A stretch of DNA of 64,000 nt from Ignavibacteriota bacterium (GCA_003327435.1 QOQV01000006.1:110065-174064); one strand, 5' to 3'. Shown: positions 17,772-27,327, numbered from the stretch's first letter. A program made the numbers and translations. The notes: a model not told the origin generated them from the letters alone.

Positions 17772-19730
17772 ATGACGGTAAAAGGATATACATTATTTGT
17801 AATTTTGGTTCTATCCCTATCGGGCATTGCACAAACAATTCAGTTTAATAATGAAGCTGAGAAATATTTTTCAGAGGCAATTGAAAAATATAAAAATGCA
17901 AAATATGATAGCTCGCTAATATTCTTTCAGAAAATAGCCAAAATGCCATTAAACCATCGTTCTACAGCTGCATTGATAATGTTATCTAAAAATTACTACA
18001 AGTTGCAAAATTATAATGAATCAATAGAAACCGCTAAAAAGTTTCTGACACAATTTCCGCAAAGCAATTATGTTGATGATGCATATTTCACGATTGGATG
18101 TTCACAATATAAATTGGGAGATTATACAAACTCATTTTATTCATTACTTAATTCTATAATGATAACAAAAGATAGAAAGCTGTATAACAATACATTAAAT
18201 CTTTTACAGATTATATCAAAAGAGAATTTACCAGAAGAGACCTTAAATCAAATTGCTCATAAAAATGAAAATAAAGAAATTTATGATTTGATAATCGCAC
18301 TTTATTCCAAAAAGTTATATGATTATGGAAGTGTAAAGCAATCAAGAAATTTATTGCGAAAAGTAATTGAACATCCAATTTCTGATAAGTATAGATCCTT
18401 CGTTGGAGAAGTTTGGAAAATTCTTCAAAAAAAATACCCATTGAAAATAGGTGTTTTGGTTCCATTAATGGGTAATTATTCGGATTCACCTTTCAGTGAA
18501 GTTGGTAATGATGTTCTTGCTGGTATACAGATAGCAACGGAAAAGTTTAATGCGAACAAGGATAATGACTACGAAATCGTGCTTGATGTTAGAGATACTG
18601 AACGTATGCCGTCCCGTGCTGTTAGCGAATTAAATGATTTGATTAAGCAAAATGAAAGAATTTTGTGTGTAATTGGGCCTATATTTAGCAACGAAGCATT
18701 GGTATGTGCTGAGGTCGCTCAAAAAAATAGAATTTTAATGATAACCCCAACAGCTACCTCAAATGGAATTGCTTCAATAGGAGATTATGTTTTTCAGGCT
18801 AATCCTGATTACAGGAATAGAGGTAAAGCACTTGCACGTATTGCCGTAGACCATTTAAAACTCGTTAATCTGGCTGTTATTTCTCCCAATGAATCATCTT
18901 CTAAAAGTGTGGTTGAAAATTTTATAAACGAAGCAACACAACTTGGTGCGAACATTGTTGCGACTGAATATTATGAAAAGGGAGCTCAGGATTTAAGTGA
19001 GCAATTCCTTAATTTGCGGAAAGTTTCAACTAATCTTGAACCTGTAGTTTCATTTTCTAATAAGGTTAACACATTGGCTAAAATGAAATTGCTTCGTGCG
19101 GGTATTGATAGTGAACTTCTGGATTCTTTAATCGATACTGGCGGCGTTATCGGTGTAAATAGATTATTTGGGAAAAAAGGGCGTGCGATTGCTGATTCAA
19201 TCGGTTTGGTGTATTATTATCCAAATAATTACTCGGATTCCGTTTATTTTGAGATAAATTCAATACATGGAATCCTTTTTCCTATAAGTTCATCAGAAGA
19301 AATTGGTATTATTGCGCCTCAATTAAGTTATTTCAACATCAAAACTCAAATACTTGGAACAAGCGAGTGGTATGATGAAAATGAATTAAAAAACAATAAG
19401 AATTACTTAGATAATCTAATCTTTATTTCAGAATTCTATATCGACGAAGAAGACGAAAATACAAAAAGTTTTATTGAAAATTATAAATCTAGATTTAAGA
19501 ATTTACCCACAAAAAATTCTTATTACGGATATGATATAATGAATTTAATAACTAATCTAATAAAACAGGGAAACATAAATCAAGAACTCCTAAAGAAGCG
19601 CTTATCAGAAGTGCGTGACTTTTCTACATTACACTCAAAGATTACCTTTGGTAGTGATAGGGTAAATTCACAATTTAATATTTTAAAGCTCTCCAATGGA
19701 AAAATAAAAAAAATTGGCGATTTAAAATAA
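17772..19730 (+). CDS. TPR repeat plus periplasmic binding protein (type 1 fold) fusion, exported
   Basis: A 652-residue protein with a signal peptide (FVILVLSLSGIAQ). Residues about 25-215 form TPR-like helical repeats, such as AEKYFSEAIEKYKNAKYDSSL. From about residue 225 comes a Peripla_BP_6/LivK-like domain: KIGVLVPLMGNYSDSP, GNDVLAGIQIATEKFN and VIGPIFSNEALVCAEVAQKN. This layout resembles LpoA-type proteins that combine TPR and LivK-like modules and act on peptidoglycan synthases. Ligand sensing in the periplasm is the alternative. The role is unproven. A GGAGAG-type site lies upstream with long spacing. Confidence 0.78.
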   Translation: MTVKGYTLFVILVLSLSGIAQTIQFNNEAEKYFSEAIEKYKNAKYDSSLIFFQKIAKMPLNHRSTAALIMLSKNYYKLQNYNESIETAKKFLTQFPQSNYVDDAYFTIGCSQYKLGDYTNSFYSLLNSIMITKDRKLYNNTLNLLQIISKENLPEETLNQIAHKNENKEIYDLIIALYSKKLYDYGSVKQSRNLLRKVIEHPISDKYRSFVGEVWKILQKKYPLKIGVLVPLMGNYSDSPFSEVGNDVLAGIQIATEKFNANKDNDYEIVLDVRDTERMPSRAVSELNDLIKQNERILCVIGPIFSNEALVCAEVAQKNRILMITPTATSNGIASIGDYVFQANPDYRNRGKALARIAVDHLKLVNLAVISPNESSSKSVVENFINEATQLGANIVATEYYEKGAQDLSEQFLNLRKVSTNLEPVVSFSNKVNTLAKMKLLRAGIDSELLDSLIDTGGVIGVNRLFGKKGRAIADSIGLVYYYPNNYSDSVYFEINSIHGILFPISSSEEIGIIAPQLSYFNIKTQILGTSEWYDENELKNNKNYLDNLIFISEFYIDEEDENTKSFIENYKSRFKNLPTKNSYYGYDIMNLITNLIKQGNINQELLKKRLSEVRDFSTLHSKITFGSDRVNSQFNILKLSNGKIKKIGDLK

Positions 19731-19749
19731 TAAATTCTGGAGGCAGAAT

Positions 19750-20481
19750 ATGAAGAAATTCAATGATAAGTTATCGGAGGATTTATTACAATATCATTCT
19801 AAAATTAAGGAATGGCCAGCTGATGAAAGGCCAAGGGAAAAATTAATAAAATATGGTACCGATTCCCTAACAAATGCAGAATTGTTAGCGATAATGTTGA
19901 GAAGCGGCTCAGGAAAAATAACGGCTGTTGATCTTGCCAAGAAGATGTTATCAGATTTTGGATCCTTAAATTCATTATTATCTAAATCAATTAATGAATT
20001 AAAAAATTATAAAGGAGTTGGGACAACCAAAGCTGTAACACTCCTTGCAGCATTTGAACTTGCAAAAAGGATTTCGACAGAGGTATCAGATAAAAAGCTA
20101 AAAATCTCTTCACCAAAAGATGTTTATACGCGTTATGGACCTTTTTTGAAGGATCTAAAACAGGAAGTTTTTAAAGTCCTCTTATTAAGCACTTCAAATG
20201 AATTGCTTAAAGATGTGGAAATTACAAAAGGTACATTAAACGCCTCTCTTGTGCATCCAAGAGAAGTTTTCAGGAACGCAATTATTGAAGCAGCTGCGGC
20301 TATTATCTTATTGCATAACCACCCAAGTGGTAATCCACAGCCCAGCCAGGAGGATATCCAAATAACAAAACAACTTTTACAGGCAAGCAGGATTGTAGAA
20401 ATTACAATACATGATCATATTATTATAGCTGGAAATACTTTTTTTAGCTTTGCTGAGAATGGGATGTTAAAAGAGAAATAA
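19750..20481 (+). CDS. radC: RadC-family JAB-domain protein
   Basis: A 243-residue RadC family protein. The N-terminal helix-hairpin-helix part begins with DERPREKLIKYG and TNAELLAIMLRSG. The C-terminal JAB/MPN metalloprotease-like domain has the HNHPSGNPQPSQED motif with the zinc-binding histidines and aspartate. The name comes from an old DNA-repair assignment, and the true activity of the family is not settled. GGAGGC precedes the ATG. Confidence 0.95.
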   Translation: MKKFNDKLSEDLLQYHSKIKEWPADERPREKLIKYGTDSLTNAELLAIMLRSGSGKITAVDLAKKMLSDFGSLNSLLSKSINELKNYKGVGTTKAVTLLAAFELAKRISTEVSDKKLKISSPKDVYTRYGPFLKDLKQEVFKVLLLSTSNELLKDVEITKGTLNASLVHPREVFRNAIIEAAAAIILLHNHPSGNPQPSQEDIQITKQLLQASRIVEITIHDHIIIAGNTFFSFAENGMLKEK

Positions 20482-20498
20482 TTACTTAGGTGCAAAAC

Positions 20499-20527
20499 TT
20501 GACAAATTAAATTTATTTTCTTATAAT
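20499..20527 (+). promoter_or_regulatory. Consensus sigma-70 promoter for the lipoprotein/LysM-like pair
   Basis: TTGACA, exactly 17 nt, TATAAT: both hexamers match the E. coli consensus. The expected start point is near 20534, leaving a leader of about 50 nt with an AGGAGGA Shine-Dalgarno site before ATG 20584. This predicts very strong expression of the small lipoprotein downstream. Confidence 0.8.
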
Positions 20528-20583
20528 AAAGTAAAGTTTTACAAAATAATGTTGAAATCTAAATTAAATATTAGGAGGATAGT

Positions 20584-20841
20584 ATGGTAAAAAGAAGCGG
20601 TATCTTAATTGCTACTGCAATATCAGCTTCATTGTTCTTAAGTGCCTGTACAAGCAGGCCTTCAGAAGAAGAACTCAGGCAGCTGAATGATTTAAAAGCT
20701 GAAGTTTCGGCATTAGAAAAACAGGTACCTGACAAAGAAAAGGAAAAAGCCAAACTTGAGAAAGAAGTTGCTGAAAAAAACGGCAAACTTCAGGAATGTC
20801 AGGACGATCAAGCTGCAGTAAGAAAAGCTTTAGGTCAATAA
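20584..20841 (+). CDS. Small coiled-coil lipoprotein (Lpp-like)
   Basis: An 85-residue protein with a lipoprotein signal peptide and lipobox LSAC, so the mature chain begins at the cysteine. The rest is a charged heptad-rich coiled coil (LKAEVSALEKQVPDKEKEKAKLEKEV). By analogy with Lpp-type proteins it should be an abundant outer-membrane-anchored structural lipoprotein; no homology is claimed. It has a strong promoter and a strong Shine-Dalgarno site, and is followed within 21 nt by a coiled-coil LysM-like protein, probably in the same transcript. Confidence 0.8.
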   Translation: MVKRSGILIATAISASLFLSACTSRPSEEELRQLNDLKAEVSALEKQVPDKEKEKAKLEKEVAEKNGKLQECQDDQAAVRKALGQ

Positions 20842-20862
20842 TTAAGGAAAGGAGAAGGGACA

Positions 20863-21609
20863 ATGAAGACAAAATTATTTTTAACAATTTTAATAACAAT
20901 GTTACTTGTTCTTGATGTGCAAATCCTTTTTGCACAAGAAATGACAAAAGAACAATGGCAACAGGAAATGAGTCAATATACCGCAAAGCGAAATGACCTT
21001 AAAGCAAAATTGGACAAGCTAAATTCGGATATCAAAAATCTCCAGGATCAATCAAAAAAACTGGATGCCGATGTCGCAACTTGCCATGATAATTTGTTGA
21101 AATTATTGGGTGTAACACAAGCTGAATATGACGCATTTATCGATGAACTCACCCGTTATGAAAATAGAACTAATGAATTAATGCGGCTTTCTGACGAAGA
21201 GCTCTTAAAATATCGTGATGAAGTTATGAATATGGACAAGAGAGTAACTGAAATGGCAAAACACAATATTGCCATGATTCCAAGAATAAAGAGCCGAATA
21301 GAAAAATTGCAAGCCAACATTGCGAGCTTAAAGAAAACTCTGGAAAAAGAAAAAACCTATACTGTTGGTACCTGGGCAAAGGACAGAGATTGTCTATGGA
21401 ATATCGCTAAGAAAAAAGATATTTATAACAATGCCTGGTTATGGCCAAAGATTTGGCAGGGTAATAAGGATAAAATTAAAAATCCAGATATAATTAAACC
21501 CAAATGGGTATTGAAGATTCCAACAGGTGCTGAATTAACAAAAGAAGAAAAAGCTGCTGCAAATTCATATTACAGAAAGAAGAAAGAAGCTGCAGAACCA
21601 ACACAATAA
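20863..21609 (+). CDS. Exported coiled-coil protein with C-terminal LysM-like domain
   Basis: A 248-residue protein. It has an N-terminal signal peptide (LFLTILITMLLVLDVQILFAQ), a long central coiled coil, and a C-terminal LysM-like module (YTVGTWAKDRDCLWNIAKKK, then NAWLWPKIWQGNKDKIKNPDIIKP) that should bind peptidoglycan. The domain is a variant of the usual YTVKKGDTLWxIA. With the upstream lipoprotein it probably forms a cell-wall to outer-membrane pair. A terminator follows at 21654. Confidence 0.8.
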   Translation: MKTKLFLTILITMLLVLDVQILFAQEMTKEQWQQEMSQYTAKRNDLKAKLDKLNSDIKNLQDQSKKLDADVATCHDNLLKLLGVTQAEYDAFIDELTRYENRTNELMRLSDEELLKYRDEVMNMDKRVTEMAKHNIAMIPRIKSRIEKLQANIASLKKTLEKEKTYTVGTWAKDRDCLWNIAKKKDIYNNAWLWPKIWQGNKDKIKNPDIIKPKWVLKIPTGAELTKEEKAAANSYYRKKKEAAEPTQ

Positions 21610-21653
21610 TTGATTTGAAAAAAATTAGTATTAATTTTTACATTCAAAATTTT

Positions 21654-21690
21654 AAAAGCCCTTTTCCCTGGTGGAAAGGGCTTTTTATGT
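21654..21690 (+). terminator. Rho-independent terminator after the LysM-like gene
   Basis: An 11-bp stem, AAAAGCCCTTT with AAAGGGCTTTT, around a short loop, followed by a T-run. It closes the lipoprotein/LysM transcript about 45 nt after the stop. Confidence 0.85.
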
Positions 21691-21720
21691 TTTTTAATAA
21701 ATGAAAGGGTAATATTATAG

Positions 21721-22737
21721 TTGGCTGATAAAAAAATAAAAACCGATGGTGTTGATATGCTCCGTTTATTGGGGCTGAACGACGCTAATTTACAAATTAT
21801 TGAAAACAGATTTGATGCTGACATTATTGTTAGGGGAGACACGATAATACTCAGAGGTGAAACACATCAGATAGAACAATTAGAGAAGATATTTAAAGAA
21901 TTAATTTACATTTTAAGTAAAAATGGAACTCTCACAACAAACGATGTTGAAACAGTAATTGATCTTGTAATGGTTAATGGAGAAGCAGCTCTACCCAAAT
22001 CAATAACTCAGCAATATAGTGAGAGCGAGCTTGATAACGCTGTATTGTTTACAAGAAATGGTATTATCAAAGCCAGAACTCCAGGGCAACGAGAGTATAT
22101 AAAGCAGATCAGAAAAAACGATATCGTATTTGCAATTGGTCCTGCTGGTACTGGAAAAACTTATTTAGCTGTCGCTATGGCTGTGGCTGCATTGAAGAAT
22201 AGAGAAATAATGAAAATCGTACTTGCTCGACCTGCAGTTGAAGCTGGTGAAAGCTTGGGTTTTTTACCGGGCGATATGAAGGAAAAAGTTGATCCTTACT
22301 TGCGTCCGCTATATGATGCCTTGGATGATATGATTCCACCAGAAAAATTAAAAAATTATATTGAAAAGCGGGTAATAGAGGTTGTTCCGCTTGCATATAT
22401 GAGGGGGCGAACATTGAATAATTCTTTTGTAATTTTAGATGAAGCACAAAATGCTACAAGTATGCAGATGAAGATGTTTTTAACTCGACTTGGTATGAAC
22501 TCTAAAGCAATAATCACAGGTGATATTACACAAATAGATTTACCAGCAAAAACTGTATCTGGTTTGGTACAGATACAGGAAATTTTAAAGCAAATTGAGG
22601 GAGTTGCATTTTGTTATTTTGATCGTAATGATGTTGTCAGACATAAGCTGGTAAAAGATATTATTGATGCTTATGACAAATATACAGCTAATGGGAAATC
22701 AGGTACTTCCAACGAACAGTCAACAAATGGAAATTAA
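21721..22737 (+). CDS. phoH: PhoH-family ATPase
   Basis: A 338-residue PhoH-like protein. The N-terminal KH-like part includes LRLLGLNDANLQIIENRF, and the P-loop ATPase domain has AIGPAGTGKTYLAVA and Walker B FVILDEAQNAT. Family members are linked to RNA metabolism and phosphate or stress responses. The start is TTG 21721, preceded by AAAGGG; the next in-frame ATG is 12 codons in, at the edge of the conserved region. It converges on mazG with a TTAA stop overlap of 4 bp. Confidence 0.93.
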   Translation: MADKKIKTDGVDMLRLLGLNDANLQIIENRFDADIIVRGDTIILRGETHQIEQLEKIFKELIYILSKNGTLTTNDVETVIDLVMVNGEAALPKSITQQYSESELDNAVLFTRNGIIKARTPGQREYIKQIRKNDIVFAIGPAGTGKTYLAVAMAVAALKNREIMKIVLARPAVEAGESLGFLPGDMKEKVDPYLRPLYDALDDMIPPEKLKNYIEKRVIEVVPLAYMRGRTLNNSFVILDEAQNATSMQMKMFLTRLGMNSKAIITGDITQIDLPAKTVSGLVQIQEILKQIEGVAFCYFDRNDVVRHKLVKDIIDAYDKYTANGKSGTSNEQSTNGN

Positions 22738-23486
22738 AGTTTTTTAGCTTCCTCCCATAACAAATCCATTTCTTCAAGGCTTGTGTTGTGAATATCCTTT
22801 CCTCTCTTTTTAAGTTGTTGCTCTATGTATTGAAATCTCTTGATAAATTTTTCTATTGTTTGTCGTAATGAGTTCTCTGGATTTACATTGATAAATCTTG
22901 AATAGTTTACAAGAGCAAAAAGTAAATCGCCGTATTCGCTTTCAACTTTTTCTTGATCACCAGATTCGATTGCTGAGTGTAATTCTCTTATTTCTTCTTC
23001 AACTTTTCTCCATGCATCTTCTTTTTTTTCCCAATCAAAACCAACTTTTGAAGCTTTATCTTGCAACCTATGTGCACGCAATAAAGCTGGAAGTTCTTTT
23101 GGGACACCTTCTAAAACAGAATTCCTTCCTTCGCCAAGTTTGGATTTTTCCCAATTTGAAATAACCTGTTTTGAATCATTTAGTTTAATGTTACCAAACA
23201 CATGCGGGTGTCGCCGAATGAGCTTTTCAGTGATTTCTTTAATCACATCTTCTAAGGTAAATTCATTAAACTGTTCAGCAATTGATGTATGAAATACGAC
23301 ATGTAAGAGTAAATCTCCGAGTTCTTGTTTTAGTGCTGATAAGTCGTTGTTATCTATTGCTTCGATTACTTCGTATGTTTCCTCAATTAAGCTATGTCTT
23401 ACAGAGATATGAGTTTGCTCTCTATCCCAAGGACATTCTTTGCGCAGTCGTCTTACTATTTCAACAAATTTATCAAATTCTTTCAA
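22734..23486 (-). CDS. mazG: Nucleoside triphosphate pyrophosphohydrolase MazG
   Basis: Hydrolyses (d)NTPs to NMP and pyrophosphate, a house-cleaning enzyme. The 250-residue protein has the opening RRLRKECPWDREQTHISVRH and the Mg-binding EETYEVIEAID and ELGDLLLHVVFH motifs. A second MazG module (EEEIRELHSAIESGD, EYGDLLFALVNYSR) follows, giving the usual tandem architecture. Its end overlaps phoH. Confidence 0.95.
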   Translation of the reverse strand: MKEFDKFVEIVRRLRKECPWDREQTHISVRHSLIEETYEVIEAIDNNDLSALKQELGDLLLHVVFHTSIAEQFNEFTLEDVIKEITEKLIRRHPHVFGNIKLNDSKQVISNWEKSKLGEGRNSVLEGVPKELPALLRAHRLQDKASKVGFDWEKKEDAWRKVEEEIRELHSAIESGDQEKVESEYGDLLFALVNYSRFINVNPENSLRQTIEKFIKRFQYIEQQLKKRGKDIHNTSLEEMDLLWEEAKKL

Positions 23487-23555
23487 TTTAAATTTTCCAT
23501 TTTTGTTAAAAACATAATAAATTCTTGGTTTAAAATCAAAAATTAATCAAAAAAT

Positions 23556-23584
23556 TTGATTTTATATGACAGTTTATCTATATT
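23556..23584 (+). promoter_or_regulatory. Predicted promoter of the two-component operon
   Basis: TTGATT, 17-nt spacer, TATATT upstream of the response-regulator gene. An imperfect inverted repeat (AAAATCAAA with TTTGATTTT) overlaps the -35 region and might be an operator. The expected start is near 23591, leaving a leader of less than 20 nt. Confidence 0.5.
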
Positions 23585-23608
23585 CAAATAAAAACGAACA
23601 TTTTGGCT

Positions 23609-23989
23609 ATGGAAACAGGCAGAAAAAGAAAAATTTTACTGGTTGATGATGAAGTCGGTTTTGCTGAAATTTTGAGGGAACTGCTAATTATGGAAGGATA
23701 CGAGGTAGTTTTGGTATATGATGGTCAGGAAGCTCTGGATAAATTAAATGAATATGTACCGGATTTGATAATTTCTGATATTTTAATGCCAAGAATTGGA
23801 GGAATCGAATTATATCAAAAAGTCAGACAGTTACCTGAATTCTCTCATACCCCATTTCTATTCATAAGTGGTTTTGAGGATGAAAAAATACTACGAGGCT
23901 TACATGATAAAGAGCTTTTTGGAATACTTACAAAACCAATCGATATGGATCAGGTTAATAAGATGATCAACAAGATTTTGCATGATTGA
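23609..23989 (+). CDS. Single-domain response regulator
   Basis: A 126-residue stand-alone receiver domain with the acidic pair in KILLVDDE, the phospho-acceptor aspartate in DLIISDILMP, and the conserved lysine in ILTKPID. There is no output domain, so it acts by protein contact or as a relay intermediate. I place the start at ATG 23609; the ORF track's TTG is two codons upstream. The histidine kinase follows immediately. Confidence 0.9.
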   Translation: METGRKRKILLVDDEVGFAEILRELLIMEGYEVVLVYDGQEALDKLNEYVPDLIISDILMPRIGGIELYQKVRQLPEFSHTPFLFISGFEDEKILRGLHDKELFGILTKPIDMDQVNKMINKILHD

Positions 23990-24000
23990 TATCTTTAACA

Positions 24001-25851
24001 ATGCCTATTTCATTTTTCAATAGTCTTCGTTTTCGAATCTCATTTAGTTACATACTCCTTGTCTCAATAAGTATCGCAATTACAATTTGGGCAATAATTA
24101 ATTTCAACCGACTTGGCAATTCTGTTGATCAAATCATCAGGGAAAATTATTTGAATGTTATAGCAGCGGAAAATATTGTTCGTGCACTGGAAATAAAAGA
24201 TAATGCTCTCGCAGCGATTATTACAAATCCAAGTCAGAAAAATATTGAAGCATACAAACAATCAAAATTGGATTTTTTCCAATGGTTACAAAAGACCCAG
24301 GAAAGAGTTTATAAAACAGAACAAAGATCAATTCTGGATAGCATCTCAAATTTACATCAGAAATATGATGAAGAGGCTGAAAATCTGATGATGTTGGTTT
24401 TCGATCCCAAATTACAACAAATTGCCAAGGGCTATCACTTTAATGCGATCAGACCAATAAACGAGAAATTAAAAGAATTTTGCTTCACGTTAATTGATAT
24501 AAATCAAAAAGAGATGTTCGAAATGGATGCTCGCGCAAAGAAAATATCTGGTGAAGCCACATTTGCTGTATTGATTGCATCGCTCATTGCTGTTACTTTA
24601 AGTATTCTTGCAAGTATACAATTCACGCGCTCTATCGTTGAACCAGCAGAAAGATTAACTGAAACTGTTAGGAACATTGGCAGAGGTAGATTGGATTTGA
24701 AAACAGATATTTTGACCAACGATGAATTTGGTGAATTAAGTCGTGAATTTAATAAAATGACTGAGCGACTGAGAAGGTTTGAGGCAATGAATATTGAAAA
24801 AATACTTACAGAAAAACAAAAAGCTGAAACTATAGTTGAAAATATTTCCGATGGAATAATAGTATGTGACAAACAGAATCAAATACTATTAATTAATGAA
24901 GCCGCAAGAAAATTATTAAAAATTGAAGATAAGAATGTTGAGGGACTGAGTTGTGAAATAATAAATGATGATAGAATCCGTTCTATCATTCTGAACCCAA
25001 GATTAGATGACTACCAGAAGCAACCATATATCCTATTCAAAGATGGAGAGAAAGAGATTTATGTAAGACCTAGAGTTTCTGAAATACCCTTACCTGGTGG
25101 GGAAAAACTTGGTACGGTTTTGATTTTACAGGATGTAACTCAATTTAAATTGCTTGATAAAATGAAATCAGAATTTATGGCGACTGTTTCGCATGAATTT
25201 CGTACACCGCTAACTTCTATCAATATGTCGATAGATATTCTGCGTCAGGGTATAGTTGGTAAACTAACTCCAGAACAGGAGGAATTAGTACAAGCTGCAA
25301 AACAAGATTCCGAGCGTCTCACAAAACTTGTCAGGGAGTTGCTTGAATTATCAAAACTTGAATCAGGAAAAATTCAACTTAAAGAAGAGTTAATATCAAT
25401 TAATGATGTAATTGAAGATATTATAAAACCACTGTACTTACCCTTTAAAGAAAAAGGTGTAGAGCTAATTCTCAATCTGGATAAAACAATACCGAAATTT
25501 GTTGGAGATTTTCGACAGTTTAGCTGGGTGGTTAGCAATTTAGTTAATAATGCTCTACGCTATACTCCTGAGGGCGGTGTAGTTGAAATTCAATCTCACA
25601 CGAAAAATAATTATATATTTGTGAATGTTCGTGATACAGGAAAAGGGATACCTGTGGAGAATCTGGACAAAATTTTTGATAAATTTGTGCAATTAAAAGA
25701 GAGCATGGAGAGCACACCCGGAAGTGTTGGATTGGGTTTATCTATCGCAAAGGAAATTGTAGAAATGTATGGTGGAAATATTTGGGCAGAAAGTGAATTA
25801 GGAAGGGGTAGTGTTTTTACTTTTTCGATACCAATAGAGAGAAGGAAATAA
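24001..25851 (+). CDS. Membrane sensor histidine kinase (HAMP-PAS-HisKA-HATPase)
   Basis: A 616-residue kinase. An N-terminal membrane helix (ISFSYILLVSISIAITIWAII) is followed by an extracytoplasmic helical sensor region of about 150 residues and a second helix (VLIASLIAVTLSILASIQF). Then come HAMP, a PAS domain (IVENISDGIIVCDKQNQILL), the phospho-acceptor H-box FMATVSHEFRTPLTSI, and the ATPase N-box NLVNNALRY, with G-boxes DTGKGIP and GLGLSIAKEIV. The start is ATG 24001. The upstream TTG at 23986 overlaps the response-regulator stop and is possible but weaker. The signal is unknown. Confidence 0.92.
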   Translation: MPISFFNSLRFRISFSYILLVSISIAITIWAIINFNRLGNSVDQIIRENYLNVIAAENIVRALEIKDNALAAIITNPSQKNIEAYKQSKLDFFQWLQKTQERVYKTEQRSILDSISNLHQKYDEEAENLMMLVFDPKLQQIAKGYHFNAIRPINEKLKEFCFTLIDINQKEMFEMDARAKKISGEATFAVLIASLIAVTLSILASIQFTRSIVEPAERLTETVRNIGRGRLDLKTDILTNDEFGELSREFNKMTERLRRFEAMNIEKILTEKQKAETIVENISDGIIVCDKQNQILLINEAARKLLKIEDKNVEGLSCEIINDDRIRSIILNPRLDDYQKQPYILFKDGEKEIYVRPRVSEIPLPGGEKLGTVLILQDVTQFKLLDKMKSEFMATVSHEFRTPLTSINMSIDILRQGIVGKLTPEQEELVQAAKQDSERLTKLVRELLELSKLESGKIQLKEELISINDVIEDIIKPLYLPFKEKGVELILNLDKTIPKFVGDFRQFSWVVSNLVNNALRYTPEGGVVEIQSHTKNNYIFVNVRDTGKGIPVENLDKIFDKFVQLKESMESTPGSVGLGLSIAKEIVEMYGGNIWAESELGRGSVFTFSIPIERRK

Positions 25852-25852
25852 A

Positions 25853-27178
25853 ATGGAACCTCGTGGTACAATAATCGTTGTTGATGACGAGCAAAATATT
25901 CTAAGAACCCTTAAAATATATCTCGAATCAGTAAATTTTTTAGTCGATGCATATTTGGACCCTGTTGAAGCAAGTGTAAAATTAAGTGAAAAAGAATATG
26001 ATATTGCTTTCTTTGATTTAAAAATGTCACCTATTGATGGAATGCAATTGTTAAAAGAATGCAAACAAAAATCTCCAAACACAACAGTTGTAATCATAAC
26101 TGCGCATGGTTCAATTCAGAGTGCTGTCGAAGCTATCAAAAATGGAGCTGAAGATTTTTTGCAAAAACCTTTCGATATGCAGGAGTTTCAACTATTTACT
26201 GAAAGAGTCTTCGAATATCATAAGTTAAAAAAAGAAGTCAGATATTTAAGACAGCAGATAGAAGAAACTAAGGAAGAGCAGCAGTTTATATCTCGTGATC
26301 CGGAAGTTTTACAGCTACTTGACATTGCTCGTCAAATCGCTGATTCAAATCTTAATGTGCTGATCGAAGGTGAAAGTGGTACCGGTAAAGAAATGCTTGC
26401 AAAGTTTATCCATAACTGTAGCAACAGGCGTAATAAACCATTTATAAAAGTTAGTTGTGCAGCATTTCCAGAGACACTCTTGGAAAGTGAATTATTTGGT
26501 CATGTAAAAGGGGCTTTTACAGGTGCAATGAAAGATAGAACTGGCAGATTTGAAGCAGCTGATGGTGGAACAATTTTGTTAGATGAGATCGGAGAATTAC
26601 CTCAAAATATTCAAGTAAAACTTCTTAGATTTTTACAAAGTAAAGAGTTTGAGCGACTCGGAGAAAATTTGACTCGTTGCGTTGATGTTCGTGTCATTGC
26701 TGCAACAAACAGGAATTTAACAGAAGCGTTACAATCAGGTGCAATCAGGGAAGATTTATATTATCGACTTAATGCAGTGAAGTTTAAACTTCCACCATTA
26801 AGGGAGAGGCCAGGAGATGTATTAATTTTAATACAATTTTTTATAAAAAAATACGGTGGCGGCAAACAGTATGATTTATCTGATGATGCACTAAAATTGC
26901 TAACAACATATCGTTGGCCGGGGAATATTCGTGAACTTGAAAATGTAATTGAAAGATGCCTGGTGTTTGCTAAAGATGGTGTAATTCGCTCAGAATATTT
27001 ACCGGATGAAATTAAGAACGCTGATTTAAGCATATCAAGTATTTTATCATTGGAGGAAATGGAAAAACTGCATATAAAAAAAGTTCTTGGGGTAGCAAAA
27101 GATTTGGATGAGGCAGCTAATCTTTTAGGGATTGATCCTACAACTTTATGGCGTAAAAGGAAAAAGTATAATTTATAA
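25853..27178 (+). CDS. NtrC-family sigma-54-dependent response regulator
   Basis: A 441-residue regulator with intact receiver (TIIVVDDEQ, DIAFFDLKMSP, FLQKPFD), AAA+ sigma-54 interaction domain (GESGTGKEM, the sigma-54 loop GAFTGA, ILLDEIGEL) and Fis-type HTH (DEAANLLGIDPTTLWRKRKK). It activates sigma-54 promoters when phosphorylated, presumably by the adjacent histidine kinase, whose stop is one nt before this ATG. Target genes are not evident here. Confidence 0.93.
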   Translation: MEPRGTIIVVDDEQNILRTLKIYLESVNFLVDAYLDPVEASVKLSEKEYDIAFFDLKMSPIDGMQLLKECKQKSPNTTVVIITAHGSIQSAVEAIKNGAEDFLQKPFDMQEFQLFTERVFEYHKLKKEVRYLRQQIEETKEEQQFISRDPEVLQLLDIARQIADSNLNVLIEGESGTGKEMLAKFIHNCSNRRNKPFIKVSCAAFPETLLESELFGHVKGAFTGAMKDRTGRFEAADGGTILLDEIGELPQNIQVKLLRFLQSKEFERLGENLTRCVDVRVIAATNRNLTEALQSGAIREDLYYRLNAVKFKLPPLRERPGDVLILIQFFIKKYGGGKQYDLSDDALKLLTTYRWPGNIRELENVIERCLVFAKDGVIRSEYLPDEIKNADLSISSILSLEEMEKLHIKKVLGVAKDLDEAANLLGIDPTTLWRKRKKYNL

Positions 27179-27327
27179 TCATTGCATTTTGCAAGATTCC
27201 ATAATTGATTGATTTTCAAAAAATTAAAAGGCATATCCTAAATATTTCTTTTATAACCTTGCAAATTGCAATTAATAAGTTCTAATATGTTATTTTTTGA
27301 TTCATTTTTAAGTAAAATTTCTGGTAT

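Noticed and set aside
23530-23565. AT-rich inverted repeat before the response regulator as a terminator of mazG or an operator
   Set aside because: Stem is only A/T pairs with a long gap, expected by chance in this composition; mentioned only as a possible operator in the promoter entry.
26761-27234. 157-codon minus-strand ORF extending past the NtrC-type gene
   Set aside because: Mostly antisense to the AAA+ and HTH region; no family motifs and no Shine-Dalgarno site.
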